Source: Mesorhizobium sp. M2A.F.Ca.ET.046.03.2.1 (GTDB lineage Bacteria; Pseudomonadota; Alphaproteobacteria; Rhizobiales; Rhizobiaceae). Taken from it: DNA of 64,000 nucleotides. The position numbers and the translations under genes are program-made. Of the stretch, positions 52,499-62,134 are shown piece by piece; the first letter of the stretch is position 1; every line of letters begins with the position of its first letter. Where the stretch lies: contig NZ_CP034449.1 in assembly GCF_003952425.1 (NCBI RefSeq), positions 1,798,001 through 1,862,000 of the forward strand, read 5' to 3'. A model generated the notes under the pieces. The model had not been told where the DNA came from and searched no databases. It saw only the letters and a program-made list of their open reading frames with translations.

Positions 52499-53707
52499 TC
52501 AGACGCGTTCGATGATGGTGGCGGTGCCCATGCCGGCGCCGATACAGAGCGTGACCAGCGCGGTGGTGAGGTCGCGGCGCTCCAGCTCGTCCAGCACCGT
52601 GCCCAGGATCATGGCGCCGGTGGCGCCGAGCGGATGGCCCATGGCGATCGCGCCGCCATTGACGTTGATCTGGTCATGCGGGATGTCGAAGGCCTGCATG
52701 TAGCGCAGCACGACGGAGGCGAAGGCCTCGTTGAGCTCGAACAGGTCGATGTCCGACTGCTTCATCTTGGCGCGCTTCAAGAGCTTCTCGGTGACGTCGA
52801 CCGGACCGGTCAGCATCAGCACCGGCTCCGAGCCGATATTGGCGAAGGCGCGGATGCGCGCGCGCGGCTTCAGGCCCATGGACTTGCCGGCCTTCTTCGA
52901 GCCGAGCAGCACGGCGGCAGCACCGTCGACGATGCCCGACGAATTGCCGGCATGGTGGACGTGGTTCACTTCCTCGACCTCCGGGTGCTTCTGCACCGCC
53001 ACCGCGTCGAAGCCGCCCATTTCGCCCGGCATGACGAAGGACGGGTTGAGCGAGGCCAGCGACTGCATGTCGGTCGTGGGCCGCATGTGCTCGTCGCGGT
53101 CGAGGATCAACAGGCCGTTCTGGTCTTTGATCGGGATCACCGAGTTCTTGAAGCGGCCCTCTTCCCACGCCTTGCCGGCGCGCTTCTGGCTTTCGACTGC
53201 ATAGGCGTCGACGTCATCGCGGGAAAAGCCGTATTTCGTGGCGATCAGGTCGGCCGAGATGCCCTGCGGCACGAACCAGCCGGGCAGGCCTACGGACGGA
53301 TCCATGAACCAGGAACCGCCGGACATGCCCATGCCGACGCGCGACATGGATTCCACGCCGCCGGCAATGACGATCTCGTCCGCCCCTTGCGCGATCTTGG
53401 CGGCGCCGAAATTGATGGCGTCGAGGCCCGAAGCGCAGAAACGCGAGATCTGCATGCCCGGCGCCTTGGTATCGTAGCCGGCCTCGAAGGCGGCGGCGCG
53501 CGGAATGACCGAGCCCGCCTCGCCGACCGGGTCGACGCAGCCGAAGATGATGTCGTCGACATTGCCCGTGTCGAGCCCGTTGCGGTCGCGCAACGCCTCG
53601 AGCGTCTTCGCGGCGAGCCGCACCGCCGGCACCTCATGCAGCGCGCCATCCTTCTTGCCCCTGCCGCGCGGCGTGCGCACGGCGTCATAGACGTAAGCCT
53701 CAGTCAT
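52499..53707 (-). CDS. fadA: Acetyl-CoA C-acyltransferase (thiolase)
   Basis: A 402-residue thiolase for the last step of beta-oxidation, releasing acetyl-CoA. The nucleophilic Cys lies in [17 protein letters not shown]. The second catalytic set is [17 protein letters not shown] (His) and [17 protein letters not shown] (Cys). It opens with [18 protein letters not shown], typical of FadA/FadI. Spacing to the genes on both sides is 12 and 33 bp, which places it within the operon. Confidence 0.94.
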   Translation of the reverse strand: MTEAYVYDAVRTPRGRGKKDGALHEVPAVRLAAKTLEALRDRNGLDTGNVDDIIFGCVDPVGEAGSVIPRAAAFEAGYDTKAPGMQISRFCASGLDAINFGAAKIAQGADEIVIAGGVESMSRVGMGMSGGSWFMDPSVGLPGWFVPQGISADLIATKYGFSRDDVDAYAVESQKRAGKAWEEGRFKNSVIPIKDQNGLLILDRDEHMRPTTDMQSLASLNPSFVMPGEMGGFDAVAVQKHPEVEEVNHVHHAGNSSGIVDGAAAVLLGSKKAGKSMGLKPRARIRAFANIGSEPVLMLTGPVDVTEKLLKRAKMKQSDIDLFELNEAFASVVLRYMQAFDIPHDQINVNGGAIAMGHPLGATGAMILGTVLDELERRDLTTALVTLCIGAGMGTATIIERV

Positions 53708-53740
53708 TTTCGTGCTCCTTGGCTTTGCCGGCCGCCGCGC

Positions 53741-54913
53741 TCAGAGAGAGCGCCCGATCAGCAATTTCATGATCTCGTTGGTGCCGCCATAGATGCGCTG
53801 GACGCGGGCGTCGCGGTACATGCGGGCGATCGGATATTCATTCATGTAGCCATAGCCGCCATGCAGTTGAAGGCATTCGTCGACGACTTTGCCCTGCAGG
53901 TCGCTGAGCCAGTATTTGGCCATCGAGGCGGTCACTGGGTCGAGGCCGCCGTCGATGTGGCGGGCGACGCAGTCATTGTAGAAGACGCGGCCGATCGTGG
54001 CCTCGGTCTTCAGTTCGGCCAGCTTGAACTGGGTGTTCTGGAAATCGATGACGGCCTTGCCGAAGGCCTTGCGTTCCTTGACGTAATCGATGGTGAGCGC
54101 CAGCGCCCGCTCGATCATGGCGATCGCGCCCGTGCCAATCTGCAGGCGCTCCTGCGGCAATTGCTGCATCAGCTGGACGAAGCCCTTGCCTTCCTCGTGG
54201 CCGAGCAGGTTGGAGGTCGGCACGCGCACGTCGTTGAAGAACAGCTCGGACGTGTCGTTCGACTTCAGCCCGATCTTGTCGAGGTTGCGGCCGCGCTGAA
54301 AACCCTCGGCCTCGTCGGTCTCGACGACGATCAGCGAGGTGCCCTTGGCGCCCTTGTCCGGATCGGTCTTGGTGACGACGATGATCAGATTGGCGAGCTG
54401 GCCATTGGTGATGAAGGTCTTCGAGCCGCTGATCTTGTAGTGGTTGCCGTCCTTCTCGGCACGGGTCTTGACGCCCTGCAGATCGGAGCCGGCGCCGGGC
54501 TCGGTCATGGCGATGGCGCCGATCAGCTCGCCGGTCGCGAGCTTGGGCAGCCATTTCTGCTTCTGCTCCTCGGAGCCGTAGTGCAGGATGTAGGGGGCGA
54601 CGATCGAATTGTGCAGGCCGATGCCGAAACCGTCGACGCCGACATGGCCGATCGCCTCGATGATCGCGCTCTCATGCGCAAAAGTCCCGCCCGAGCCGCC
54701 ATATTTCTCCGGCATGGAAGCGCAGAGCAGCCCGGCGGCGCCCGCCTTCAGCCAGCTCTCTCGGTCGAACATCTCGTTCTTCTCGAACTCGTCATAGCGC
54801 GGCGCGATCTCTTCGGCCATGAAGCGGGACGCCATGTCGTAGAGCATGCCGACCTCGTCCGCCGCCCAGGCGGGCTTCGGAAGACCAAGAATTTCGGCTG
54901 GATTTGTCGCCAC
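53741..54913 (-). CDS. Acyl-CoA dehydrogenase
   Basis: A 390-residue FAD-linked acyl-CoA dehydrogenase of the short- to medium-chain type. The family signatures GAIAMTEPGAGSDLQGVKTR and QLHGGYGYMNEYPIARMYRD are present. DARVQRIYGGTNEIMKLLIG near the C-terminus includes the catalytic-base region, with Glu in GGTNEI. It makes the trans-2-enoyl-CoA used by FadJ. It lies between the larger FadE-like protein and thiolase genes of the same operon. Confidence 0.93.
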   Translation of the reverse strand: MATNPAEILGLPKPAWAADEVGMLYDMASRFMAEEIAPRYDEFEKNEMFDRESWLKAGAAGLLCASMPEKYGGSGGTFAHESAIIEAIGHVGVDGFGIGLHNSIVAPYILHYGSEEQKQKWLPKLATGELIGAIAMTEPGAGSDLQGVKTRAEKDGNHYKISGSKTFITNGQLANLIIVVTKTDPDKGAKGTSLIVVETDEAEGFQRGRNLDKIGLKSNDTSELFFNDVRVPTSNLLGHEEGKGFVQLMQQLPQERLQIGTGAIAMIERALALTIDYVKERKAFGKAVIDFQNTQFKLAELKTEATIGRVFYNDCVARHIDGGLDPVTASMAKYWLSDLQGKVVDECLQLHGGYGYMNEYPIARMYRDARVQRIYGGTNEIMKLLIGRSL

Positions 54914-54965
54914 GTTTTCCTCCGCGTTCCGACGATTGTGGGCCGGCGGCGCCGGCCCGCCGAAT

Positions 54966-56762
54966 CTAGAACGCTTCCGCCGGCAACGCCATCAGCGTGT
55001 CCGCGCCACTGGAAATGCGGGCAAGCCGCGTCGCCGTTTCCGGCATGATGCGCTCCATGAAGAAGCGCGCCGTGACCAGCTTGGTATCGTAGAATGGCGC
55101 AGCGCCGTTGGCGCCTTCCGCGAGCTTGGCCTGCGCGGACTTCGCCATCTGGGCCCACATATAGCCCAGCGCCACGAGACCGAAGAGATGCATGTAGTCG
55201 GTCGAGGCGGCGCCTGCGTTGTCGGGCTTGGCCATGGCGTTCTGCACCAGCCACATCGTAGCCGCTTGCAGGTCGTTGAGACCCTTCTTCAGCGCCTTGG
55301 TGAAGGGCGCCATCTTCTCATCAGTGCGGTTCTCCTCGCAGAACTCGCCGAGCTCCTTGAAGAAGGCCTGCACGGCGCGACCGCCATTCTGCGCCAGCTT
55401 GCGGCCGACGAGGTCGAGCGCCTGGATGCCGTTGGCACCTTCATAGATCATGGCGATGCGGGCATCGCGCACGAACTGGCTCATGCCGTGCTCTTCGATA
55501 TAGCCGTGGCCGCCGAACACCTGCTGGGCCATCACCGCGTGGTCGAAACCCTTGTCGGTGAGCACGCCCTTGACCACCGGCGTCATCAGGCCGGTGTAAT
55601 CGTCGGCCGCCTGGCGGTCCTTGTCGTCGCCGGAACGATGCGCGACGTCGGATTTGATCGCCGTCCACAATGCCAGCGCGCGGCCGGCCTCGTTATAGGC
55701 CTTCATGGTCATCAGCGAACGGCGGATGTCGGGATGGACGATGATCGGATCGGCCTTCTTGTCCGGCGCCTTGGCACCCGACAGCGAGCGCCCCTGCAGC
55801 CGGTCCTTGGCGTAGGAGACGGCGTTCTGATAGGCGATCTCGGAGACCGAAAGCCCCTGCAGGCCGACGCCGAGGCGGGCCTCGTTCATCATGGTGAACA
55901 TAGCCTTCAAGCCGCCGTTCAATTCGCCGAGCAGCGTGCCCTCGGCCTCGTCATAATTCATGACGCAGGTCGAGTTGCCGTGGATGCCCATCTTCTCCTC
56001 GATCGAGCCGCAGGAGAGCGTGTTGCGCTCACCGGGATTGCCAGCGGCATCAAGCTTGAACTTCGGCACGATGAACAGCGAGATGCCCTTGACGCCTTCC
56101 GGCGCGCCCTCGACGCGGGCCAGCACCAGATGGACGATGTTGTCCGACATGTCGTGCTCGCCGGCGGAGATGAAGATCTTCTGGCCGGAAATCCTGTAAG
56201 TGCCGTCGCCGTTGGGAACGGCCTTGGTGCGCAGCAGGCCGAGATCGGTGCCGCAATGCGGCTCGGTGAGGTTCATGGTGCCGGTCCAGCCGCCCTCGAT
56301 CAGCCTCGGCAGCCAAGTGGCCCTCTGTTCGTCCGTGCCATGGGTGACGATGGCCGCGATGGCGCCTTGCGTCAGGCCGGGATACATCATCAGCGCCATG
56401 TTGGCCGAAATCATGTATTCGGAGACGGCAGTGTGGACCGCATAGGGCAGGCCCTGGCCACCGAACTCGGCGGGTGCTGCAAGCCCCATCCAGCCGCCCT
56501 CGCGATACTGGTCGTAGGCGTCCTTGAAGCCCTTCGGCGTCGTCACCGAGCCGTCGTCATGGCGCACGCAGCCTTCCATGTCGCCAACCCGGTTCAGCGG
56601 ATGCATGACGTTCTCGGCGAGCTTGGCGCCTTCGGCGAGGATCGCCTCGACCACGTCGGGCGTCGCGTCCGAGAAGCCCGGAAGATTGGAATAGCGCTGA
56701 TAGCCCAGCACGTCGTTGAGCACGAACAGCGTGTCCTGGATCGGGGCCCTGTAGATCGTCAT
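54966..56762 (-). CDS. Large acyl-CoA dehydrogenase (DmdC/FadE-type with C-terminal extension)
   Basis: A 598-residue acyl-CoA dehydrogenase. The start [20 protein letters not shown] has a strong GGAGGAAGG. The core shows [40 protein letters not shown] and [18 protein letters not shown] with catalytic Glu. It has the N-terminal helical cap and the C-terminal DUF-type extension found in DmdC-like and some FadE proteins. It is the first gene of the operon, and a perfect MerR-type palindrome lies 94 bp before it. Related proteins act on long-chain acyl-CoA or 3-methylmercaptopropionyl-CoA. Confidence 0.9.
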   Translation of the reverse strand: MTIYRAPIQDTLFVLNDVLGYQRYSNLPGFSDATPDVVEAILAEGAKLAENVMHPLNRVGDMEGCVRHDDGSVTTPKGFKDAYDQYREGGWMGLAAPAEFGGQGLPYAVHTAVSEYMISANMALMMYPGLTQGAIAAIVTHGTDEQRATWLPRLIEGGWTGTMNLTEPHCGTDLGLLRTKAVPNGDGTYRISGQKIFISAGEHDMSDNIVHLVLARVEGAPEGVKGISLFIVPKFKLDAAGNPGERNTLSCGSIEEKMGIHGNSTCVMNYDEAEGTLLGELNGGLKAMFTMMNEARLGVGLQGLSVSEIAYQNAVSYAKDRLQGRSLSGAKAPDKKADPIIVHPDIRRSLMTMKAYNEAGRALALWTAIKSDVAHRSGDDKDRQAADDYTGLMTPVVKGVLTDKGFDHAVMAQQVFGGHGYIEEHGMSQFVRDARIAMIYEGANGIQALDLVGRKLAQNGGRAVQAFFKELGEFCEENRTDEKMAPFTKALKKGLNDLQAATMWLVQNAMAKPDNAGAASTDYMHLFGLVALGYMWAQMAKSAQAKLAEGANGAAPFYDTKLVTARFFMERIMPETATRLARISSGADTLMALPAEAF

Positions 56763-56855
56763 GCCTTCCTCCACCCTTACAGTCCCGGCCCGGCCGGCAA
56801 GTCGCCTCTCCCGGACAGGGAGACCGGGCCAATGTCGATGTTGCGATAGCAAATA

Positions 56856-56877
56856 TTGACGTTTGCGTAAACGTCAA
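56856..56877. promoter_or_regulatory. MerR-type operator upstream of the acyl-CoA oxidation operon
   Basis: TTGACGTTT-N4-AAACGTCAA is a perfect 9-4-9 palindrome. A matching core, TTTACGTTTACGTCAA, lies before the merR gene at 57580-57595. The motif resembles the site known for LiuR-type MerR regulators of acyl-CoA breakdown. Confidence 0.8.
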
Positions 56878-56925
56878 CTTCGTCGCAGCCTGAAATTTTT
56901 GTGAGCGGTCAGGCATTGTGACGAC

Positions 56926-56956
56926 AAAAAAGCCGCGCGGCCATAGCCACGCGGCT
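56926..56956 (-). terminator. Intrinsic terminator downstream of merR
   Basis: On the minus strand AGCCGCG-N12-CGCGGCT is followed by TTTTTT. It lies 33 bp after the merR stop and separates it from the operon promoter. Confidence 0.82.
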
Positions 56957-56989
56957 TTCTACGTCCCGGTATTCCGGAAGAGCGGGCGA

Positions 56990-57454
56990 TCAGCCGGCGG
57001 CGCTGGCCTGCGGCGGCGCGGTGCGCTCGACGAGCATCTGCCGCACGACCGACATCGAGTTGCTCAGCTCGCCGATAGCATCATCGATCAGCGCCCGCTG
57101 CTTCTGCAGGCGAGCGAGCTGCTTCTCCGACTTGTCGAGCGCCAGCCGCAGCTGCTTGGTGTTGGTGCCGGTCGGATCGTAGAGATCCATCATCTGCTTG
57201 ACGTCGCGCAGCGAGAACCCGACCTTGCGGCCGAGCAGGATCAGCTTCAGCCGAGCCTTGTCGCGGCGCGTGTAGAGACGGGTCGAGCCGTCGCGATGAG
57301 GATTGAGAAGGCCCTTGTCTTCATAGAAACGCAGCGTGCGCAGCGTCACGCCGTATTTCTTGGCCATCTCACCGATGCGGACGAATTCCTCGCCTGCCTC
57401 GGCTGGTATGTCATTGGTATTGGCCGCGGCTTCGCCGGGCGAAACAAGTTTCAT
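56990..57454 (-). CDS. MerR-family regulator of acyl-CoA catabolism (LiuR-like)
   Basis: A regulator of about 154 residues from MKLVSPGEAAANTN; MPVT 12 bases up or a TTG further up are alternatives. The HTH is FVRIGEMAKKYGVTLRTLRF with YEDKGLLNPHRDGSTRLYTR, typical of MerR. A coiled-coil helix follows (LRLALDKSEKQLARLQKQRA). It lacks the Cys ligands of metal-sensing members, fitting the LiuR-type group that senses acyl-CoA or related compounds. It is encoded upstream of the fad operon in the same direction, with near-identical operators before both. Confidence 0.9.
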   Translation of the reverse strand: MKLVSPGEAAANTNDIPAEAGEEFVRIGEMAKKYGVTLRTLRFYEDKGLLNPHRDGSTRLYTRRDKARLKLILLGRKVGFSLRDVKQMMDLYDPTGTNTKQLRLALDKSEKQLARLQKQRALIDDAIGELSNSMSVVRQMLVERTAPPQASAAG

Positions 57455-57579
57455 GGTCACTGGCATTCCCCTGGTGGCGTCGCGGTCGCGGACCAAGCGT
57501 CGCCTGAATGGAAGCGGGGGCGTGCTTCCAATCGTGGTTGCAACAACAAATCAATCGCAAGAGGCACGGCTTCGCACCT

Positions 57580-57595
57580 TTTACGTTTACGTCAA
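57580..57595. promoter_or_regulatory. MerR-type operator upstream of merR (autoregulation)
   Basis: TTTACGTTTACGTCAA, whose complement is TTGACGTAAACGTAAA, shares the ACGT-x-x-ACGT layout with the palindrome at 56856-56877. It lies 126 bp before the chosen merR start. Confidence 0.72.
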
Positions 57596-57690
57596 TCCTA
57601 TATCGACAGCCGCAGGGTGACGCAAGGGCGTTGTCGGAGCGAACCTTTATGCCGCACCCGAAATGCCGCTCACGATTTATGCGCGACTTC

Positions 57691-57716
57691 TTAAGCTTGG
57701 TTAACGCCTTGTTTAC
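57691..57716. promoter_or_regulatory. Candidate CtrA-like site upstream of the podJ-like gene
   Basis: TTAAGCTTGG-TTAACGCCTT-GTTTAC contains TTAA-N6-TTAA and TTAA-N7-TTTA. The second differs by one base from the CtrA consensus TTAA-N7-TTAA. It is about 190 bp before the podJ-like start. The remaining part of the 57497-57907 gap shows no gene. Confidence 0.4.
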
Positions 57717-57907
57717 CACGTTGGGCGAAATGTGCGCATGTCGGTCACCCGTGGTTATCCTGTAGCGAATTTTTCACGGTTTTCGAAGCGCGGGTAAAAC
57801 CCGGGAAGCTCGTCTTCCTCCGCAGCAAAACCGCTCGGCTCGCTTCGTACCCGGCAGGCTACTGGGAAACCGGTCTTTGGCCGGCCACTCTGAACACGGG
57901 CGCATCG

Positions 57908-60900
57908 ATGAACAGCAAGCGGTCCTATCTCGATACACTCAACGCCGGCAGGCAACGTCGGCCGCATGCCTCGCTCGAAGAACTGAACCGCTCGCTCGAA
58001 ACGCTCGAGCAGAGGCTGGACCGGACGCGCGCCGACATGCCCGACCGCCCCGACCCGCGACGGCCGACCGCCGAGCCGCGTTATCCCAGCACGCAGCCTT
58101 ACGGCCAGGCGCCGCGCTGGTATGAGGATCCCTATGCCGTGCAAAGACCCCTGGACCGGGCGCCGCAGAATCCGTGGCCGCAGGAGCGCGCCCCGCAAAA
58201 CCCCGCGCCCGCCTATCAGGCGATCGCGCGCGACATCGACCGGGTGCGCGGCCAGGAAGACAGCGTCGCCATGGTCGGCAAGATCGCCGTCGAGCTGCGC
58301 GGGCTGCGCGAGGAACTTCGGCACCAGATGACCGCCGGCCTGCAGCGCGAATTCGAGGCGTTTCGCCAGGATATCGACCGCGCCCTGCAGGCCAACAGCC
58401 AGCGCGGCGCGATGCCCGACAAGAGCAGCGCCGAGCTCGGCCTCGAATTCGAGCGGCTTTCGGGAGCGATCCAGTCGCTCGCCGAAAAAAGTGATGACCG
58501 CAGCGTCAATCTGCTGCGGCTGGAACTGGAACAGGTGAAGGGCGCGCTGGACACGTTGGCGCGCGAGGAAAGCGTGCAGAAGGTCGACCGCCGCTGGGAC
58601 GATTTCGACCGCCGCTGGAGCGCTTTCGAGGACCGTGTCGACGCCGACCAGCGCAAGCGCGCCGAAGGCCCTAGCCTTTCAGTGCTGACAGATCGGCTCG
58701 AGCAGATTAGCAGCGCCGTCAACAGCCTGCCGGAATCGCTTTCGCTGCGCTCGCTGGAGGAAAAGGTGCGCACGCTTGCCGGCGCGGTCGACCGCTTCGC
58801 CGGCCAGCAGACCGCGCGCGGCGGCGAAACGCTCGCCATGATCGACGAGCGGCTGGACGAGATTTCCCGCGCCATCGTCGCCTCGACGGTAGCCGCGCAG
58901 GCCAATGCCTTCGACCCCGAGACCTTCGGCCGGATCGAGAAGCGCATGGCCTCGCTGGCGGTGCAGATCGAAGAAGTCGCGCAGTCGCGGCCCGGCGCCG
59001 AGGTCCTCGACCGCCTCAATCTTCTCACCAGCCGCGTGGACCAGCTGGCCGGCCGCACCGATCTGCCCGAGCAGGCCATGGAGCGTCTGGGCAAACAGAT
59101 CGCTTCCATCACCGACAAGATGGACCGCGCGCCGGCCATGCCCGACGCGGACCAGATCTTCCAGGGCCTGGAGCAGCGCTTCGACGCGCTGTCGATGCTG
59201 CTCGAGCGCCGCCAGGGAGACGCAATCGAACAAAGCAACGCGTTGTTCCACGATCTGGAGCGTCGGCTGGACGAGGTGGCGAATAGGCTCGACCAGCGCA
59301 TGCGTCAAGACGACAGCGCCGGCATCATGGAAGCGATCGATGCCCGCTTCACCGCTCTGGCCAAGCGCATCGAGACGCGCGCGCCCGATCCCGCCAGCGA
59401 TATGGCGATCCGCGGGCTCGAAAGCCGGCTCGAGGATATTTCCAGCCGGCTGGAATCGTCGGCGCATCAGGTCGCCGGCATCGATCCGGCGCTGATCCGC
59501 AGCCTGGAAGCGCAGGTCGCCGGCCTATCGGCGCATCTTTCCAGGCCCGGCACGCCGCTGCCCGAGTTCGAGGACATCAGTCCGCGCCTAAACGAGATCG
59601 AGAAGTCGCTGGCCGGCACGCGCGATTCCATTCTGAGCGTGGCGCGCGAGGCGGCCGAGAGCGCCGTCAAATCGCTCGCCGAGTCGACCTCCAGCACGGC
59701 GCAGACCAACGCGACCGCCGTTGCCGGCCTCGCCCAGGATCTGAAGACGCTCGAAGCGCTCACCCGCCGCTCCGACGAACGCAATTCGCGGACTTTCGAG
59801 GCAATCCACGACACGCTGCTCAAGATCGTCGACAGGCTGGGCTCGCTGGAAGCGACCGAGACCAGCGAGGCGGTCAGCGAGCTGGTCGATCCGCAACCGG
59901 CCAGCAAGCGCGGCGGCCGCGGCGGCAAGATCGCGGTGCAGGACGCGCCTTCGATGGATATCGACCAGCCGCTGCCGCTCACCGGAGACATGGCTAGCCT
60001 TGAAGGCCGCGCCGCGGAGATCATGCGCGACGAGCCGAGCGTACCGCGCACGCCCGCCGAGGCTGCTGCAGCAGCCGCCATGGCGGCGCTGGGACCGGAT
60101 GCGGTCGGCGACAGGAGCGAGACGGCCGGCCGCAGGAAATCCATGCTCAGCGGCCTGGCGCGCGCTTTCAAGAGCAAGAAGGACGCGGACACGCAGCCGC
60201 TTGCCGGCTCGGCGCCGGTCGGCGACGTGCCGGGCGTCGACATCGACGAACCACTCGACCCCAAGGCGGCCAACCGGCCGTTGGAGCCCGGTTCCGGTGC
60301 GCCGGACCTCAATGCCATCATGAAGCGGGTGCGAGACGAGCGCGGCGGGCAGCCGGCCCGGCGCACCGACAGCGATGCCGCTAAGTCGGATTTCATCGCC
60401 GCGGCCCGGCGCGCTGCCCAGGCGGCAGCGGCGGAAGCCGACACGCTGAAGCGGCAATCGACCATGACCGGCCCGGTGAAGGCACTGCGGATCGGCGACC
60501 TGCTCAAGGCGCGGCGCAAGCCGATCCTGATGGCTGCGGCGGCCATCATGATGGCTCTGGCCGGTCTGCAGCTGGGCAAAGCCTTCCTGTCCGATCCGGT
60601 CGAGACGGCCAACAACCAGCCTGCTCTCTCCACGCGAACGGTCGATACGGCTTCGCTCAACGCCACCGCCGCGCCGCAGGCCGACACGCAGAAGACCGAC
60701 ACACCGAAGATTGACGCCGCTGCACAGCCCGAAAGCGCGCCTGCCCGTCCCGTCAGACAGGCGGAGCCCGTCCAAGAGACGGCACCGGCCGCATCTGTCC
60801 CCGCAAGTCCCGAAAGAGCAGCCGCCACGCCGGCCGAACCGGCACCCGCGCCGGTGGCGCTTGCAGCGCCTGCCGCACCGGCCCCGATGGCTTCGGCGAC

Positions 60901-61942
60901 GCCATCCGAGCCCGCCGCCTCGGCTGCTACTGCGACGGACACGGACGGCGACACGCAGCCGATGGCCAAGGAGCCCGTGGCGGCCGGTCCGGCAGCCGGC
61001 GGCGGCGCGTCCAGCGCGCCTGCGGCAGCCTCCGCCGACACGACAGGCACCGTGCCGCCGGCCGGGAGCCAGACGGCAGCCGCCAAATTCGACATTCCGT
61101 CCGAAATCGGTCCGGTGGCGCTACGCGACGCCGCCGCCGGCGGCGACGCCAAGGCGCTGTTCGAGGTCGGCTCGCGCTATGCTGAATCGCGCGGCGTGAA
61201 GGAAGACATGAAGGCCGCCGCCAAATGGTACGAGCAGTCGGCCGAGCTCGGCTTCGCGCCGGCCGAATACCGCATCGGCAATTTCTACGAAAAGGGCATC
61301 GGCGTCGCGCGCGACATCAAGAAGGCCAAGACCTACTACCAGCTCGCCGCCGAACAGGGCAACGCCAGCGCCATGCACAATCTCGCGGTGCTATTCGCCA
61401 TGGCGGCGGACGGGGTGACCGACAATGAATCGGCGACGCACTGGTTCCAGGAAGCCGCCGACCTCGGCGTCAAGGACAGCCAGTTCAACCTCGGCATCCT
61501 GGCGGCCAAGGGCGTCGGCATGAAGCAGAACCTGGAAGAGTCCTACAAGTGGTTCGCCCTGGTCGCCAAGACCGGCGACAAGGACGCCTCAGCCAAGCGC
61601 GACGAGATCGCCAATGCGCTGCGGCCCGAGCAGCTCGAGCGGGCGCGCGCCGCCACGGAATTGTGGAAGGCCAAGCCGCTCAACGCCGCCGCCAACTCGG
61701 CCGACATTCCGGAATCCTGGCAGGACAGCACGCCGCAGACCACCGCCGGCATCGACATGAAGAAGGCGGTGAAGAACATCCAGCTGATCCTCAACAAGAA
61801 CGGCTACGATGCCGGCGGCGCCGACGGCGTCATGGGCGGCAAGACCAAGACCGCGATCATGGCCTTCCAGACCGACAACAAGATGACGCCGACCGGCGAG
61901 ATCGACGCGCCGCTCGTCAAGGCGCTCTTGGCGAAGAAATAA
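57908..61942 (+). CDS. podJ: PodJ-like polar organizing protein with Sel1 repeats and peptidoglycan-binding domain
   Basis: A 1344-residue protein with one central membrane helix. Residues 1-870 are cytoplasmic and mostly coiled coil with repeated LEDISSRLESSAHQ- and LARRLDEV-like heptads. A basic segment precedes the helix at about 872-892 (PILMAAAAIMMALAGLQLGK). The periplasmic part has a Pro/Ala-rich linker at about 900-1060, Sel1/TPR-like repeats at about 1075-1240 (DMKAAAKWYEQSAELGFAPA) and a PG_binding_1 domain at about 1285-1344. This order matches PodJ of Agrobacterium and Caulobacter, which sets up the growing pole. Confidence 0.85.
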   Translation: MNSKRSYLDTLNAGRQRRPHASLEELNRSLETLEQRLDRTRADMPDRPDPRRPTAEPRYPSTQPYGQAPRWYEDPYAVQRPLDRAPQNPWPQERAPQNPAPAYQAIARDIDRVRGQEDSVAMVGKIAVELRGLREELRHQMTAGLQREFEAFRQDIDRALQANSQRGAMPDKSSAELGLEFERLSGAIQSLAEKSDDRSVNLLRLELEQVKGALDTLAREESVQKVDRRWDDFDRRWSAFEDRVDADQRKRAEGPSLSVLTDRLEQISSAVNSLPESLSLRSLEEKVRTLAGAVDRFAGQQTARGGETLAMIDERLDEISRAIVASTVAAQANAFDPETFGRIEKRMASLAVQIEEVAQSRPGAEVLDRLNLLTSRVDQLAGRTDLPEQAMERLGKQIASITDKMDRAPAMPDADQIFQGLEQRFDALSMLLERRQGDAIEQSNALFHDLERRLDEVANRLDQRMRQDDSAGIMEAIDARFTALAKRIETRAPDPASDMAIRGLESRLEDISSRLESSAHQVAGIDPALIRSLEAQVAGLSAHLSRPGTPLPEFEDISPRLNEIEKSLAGTRDSILSVAREAAESAVKSLAESTSSTAQTNATAVAGLAQDLKTLEALTRRSDERNSRTFEAIHDTLLKIVDRLGSLEATETSEAVSELVDPQPASKRGGRGGKIAVQDAPSMDIDQPLPLTGDMASLEGRAAEIMRDEPSVPRTPAEAAAAAAMAALGPDAVGDRSETAGRRKSMLSGLARAFKSKKDADTQPLAGSAPVGDVPGVDIDEPLDPKAANRPLEPGSGAPDLNAIMKRVRDERGGQPARRTDSDAAKSDFIAAARRAAQAAAAEADTLKRQSTMTGPVKALRIGDLLKARRKPILMAAAAIMMALAGLQLGKAFLSDPVETANNQPALSTRTVDTASLNATAAPQADTQKTDTPKIDAAAQPESAPARPVRQAEPVQETAPAASVPASPERAAATPAEPAPAPVALAAPAAPAPMASATPSEPAASAATATDTDGDTQPMAKEPVAAGPAAGGGASSAPAAASADTTGTVPPAGSQTAAAKFDIPSEIGPVALRDAAAGGDAKALFEVGSRYAESRGVKEDMKAAAKWYEQSAELGFAPAEYRIGNFYEKGIGVARDIKKAKTYYQLAAEQGNASAMHNLAVLFAMAADGVTDNESATHWFQEAADLGVKDSQFNLGILAAKGVGMKQNLEESYKWFALVAKTGDKDASAKRDEIANALRPEQLERARAATELWKAKPLNAAANSADIPESWQDSTPQTTAGIDMKKAVKNIQLILNKNGYDAGGADGVMGGKTKTAIMAFQTDNKMTPTGEIDAPLVKALLAKK

Positions 61943-62013
61943 CGGCAGGCGCGTCGCATACACGACGCCCTGCCACACATTTGCCTGTTAACTGATTGAG
62001 ATGGTTTTTGTTT

Positions 62014-62050
62014 CGGTGCGGCGGCGGGGTTTTGACCCGCCGCCGCACCG
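62014..62050. terminator. Strong hairpin downstream of the podJ-like gene
   Basis: CGGTGCGGCGGCGGG and CCCGCCGCCGCACCG form a 15-bp perfect stem with a 7-nt loop, 71 bp after the stop. T runs are poor on the plus strand but present on the minus strand. Confidence 0.7.
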
Positions 62051-62134
62051 GCGCAAGAAAAAATTGGCTTTTCGGTGCTTTAGTGTCCGGGGACGGCACT
62101 GTGCGCCGACAGACAAACTGATCGAGACAGCCGG

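Noticed and set aside
50129..55048. A 1639-codon plus-strand open frame across the fad operon, and similar long frames opposite the hybrid kinase (7895-11260), podJ and other genes
   Set aside because: They lie antisense to clearly recognised enzymes and have the His/Arg/Asp-rich composition of mirror frames in high-GC DNA, with no recognisable domains.
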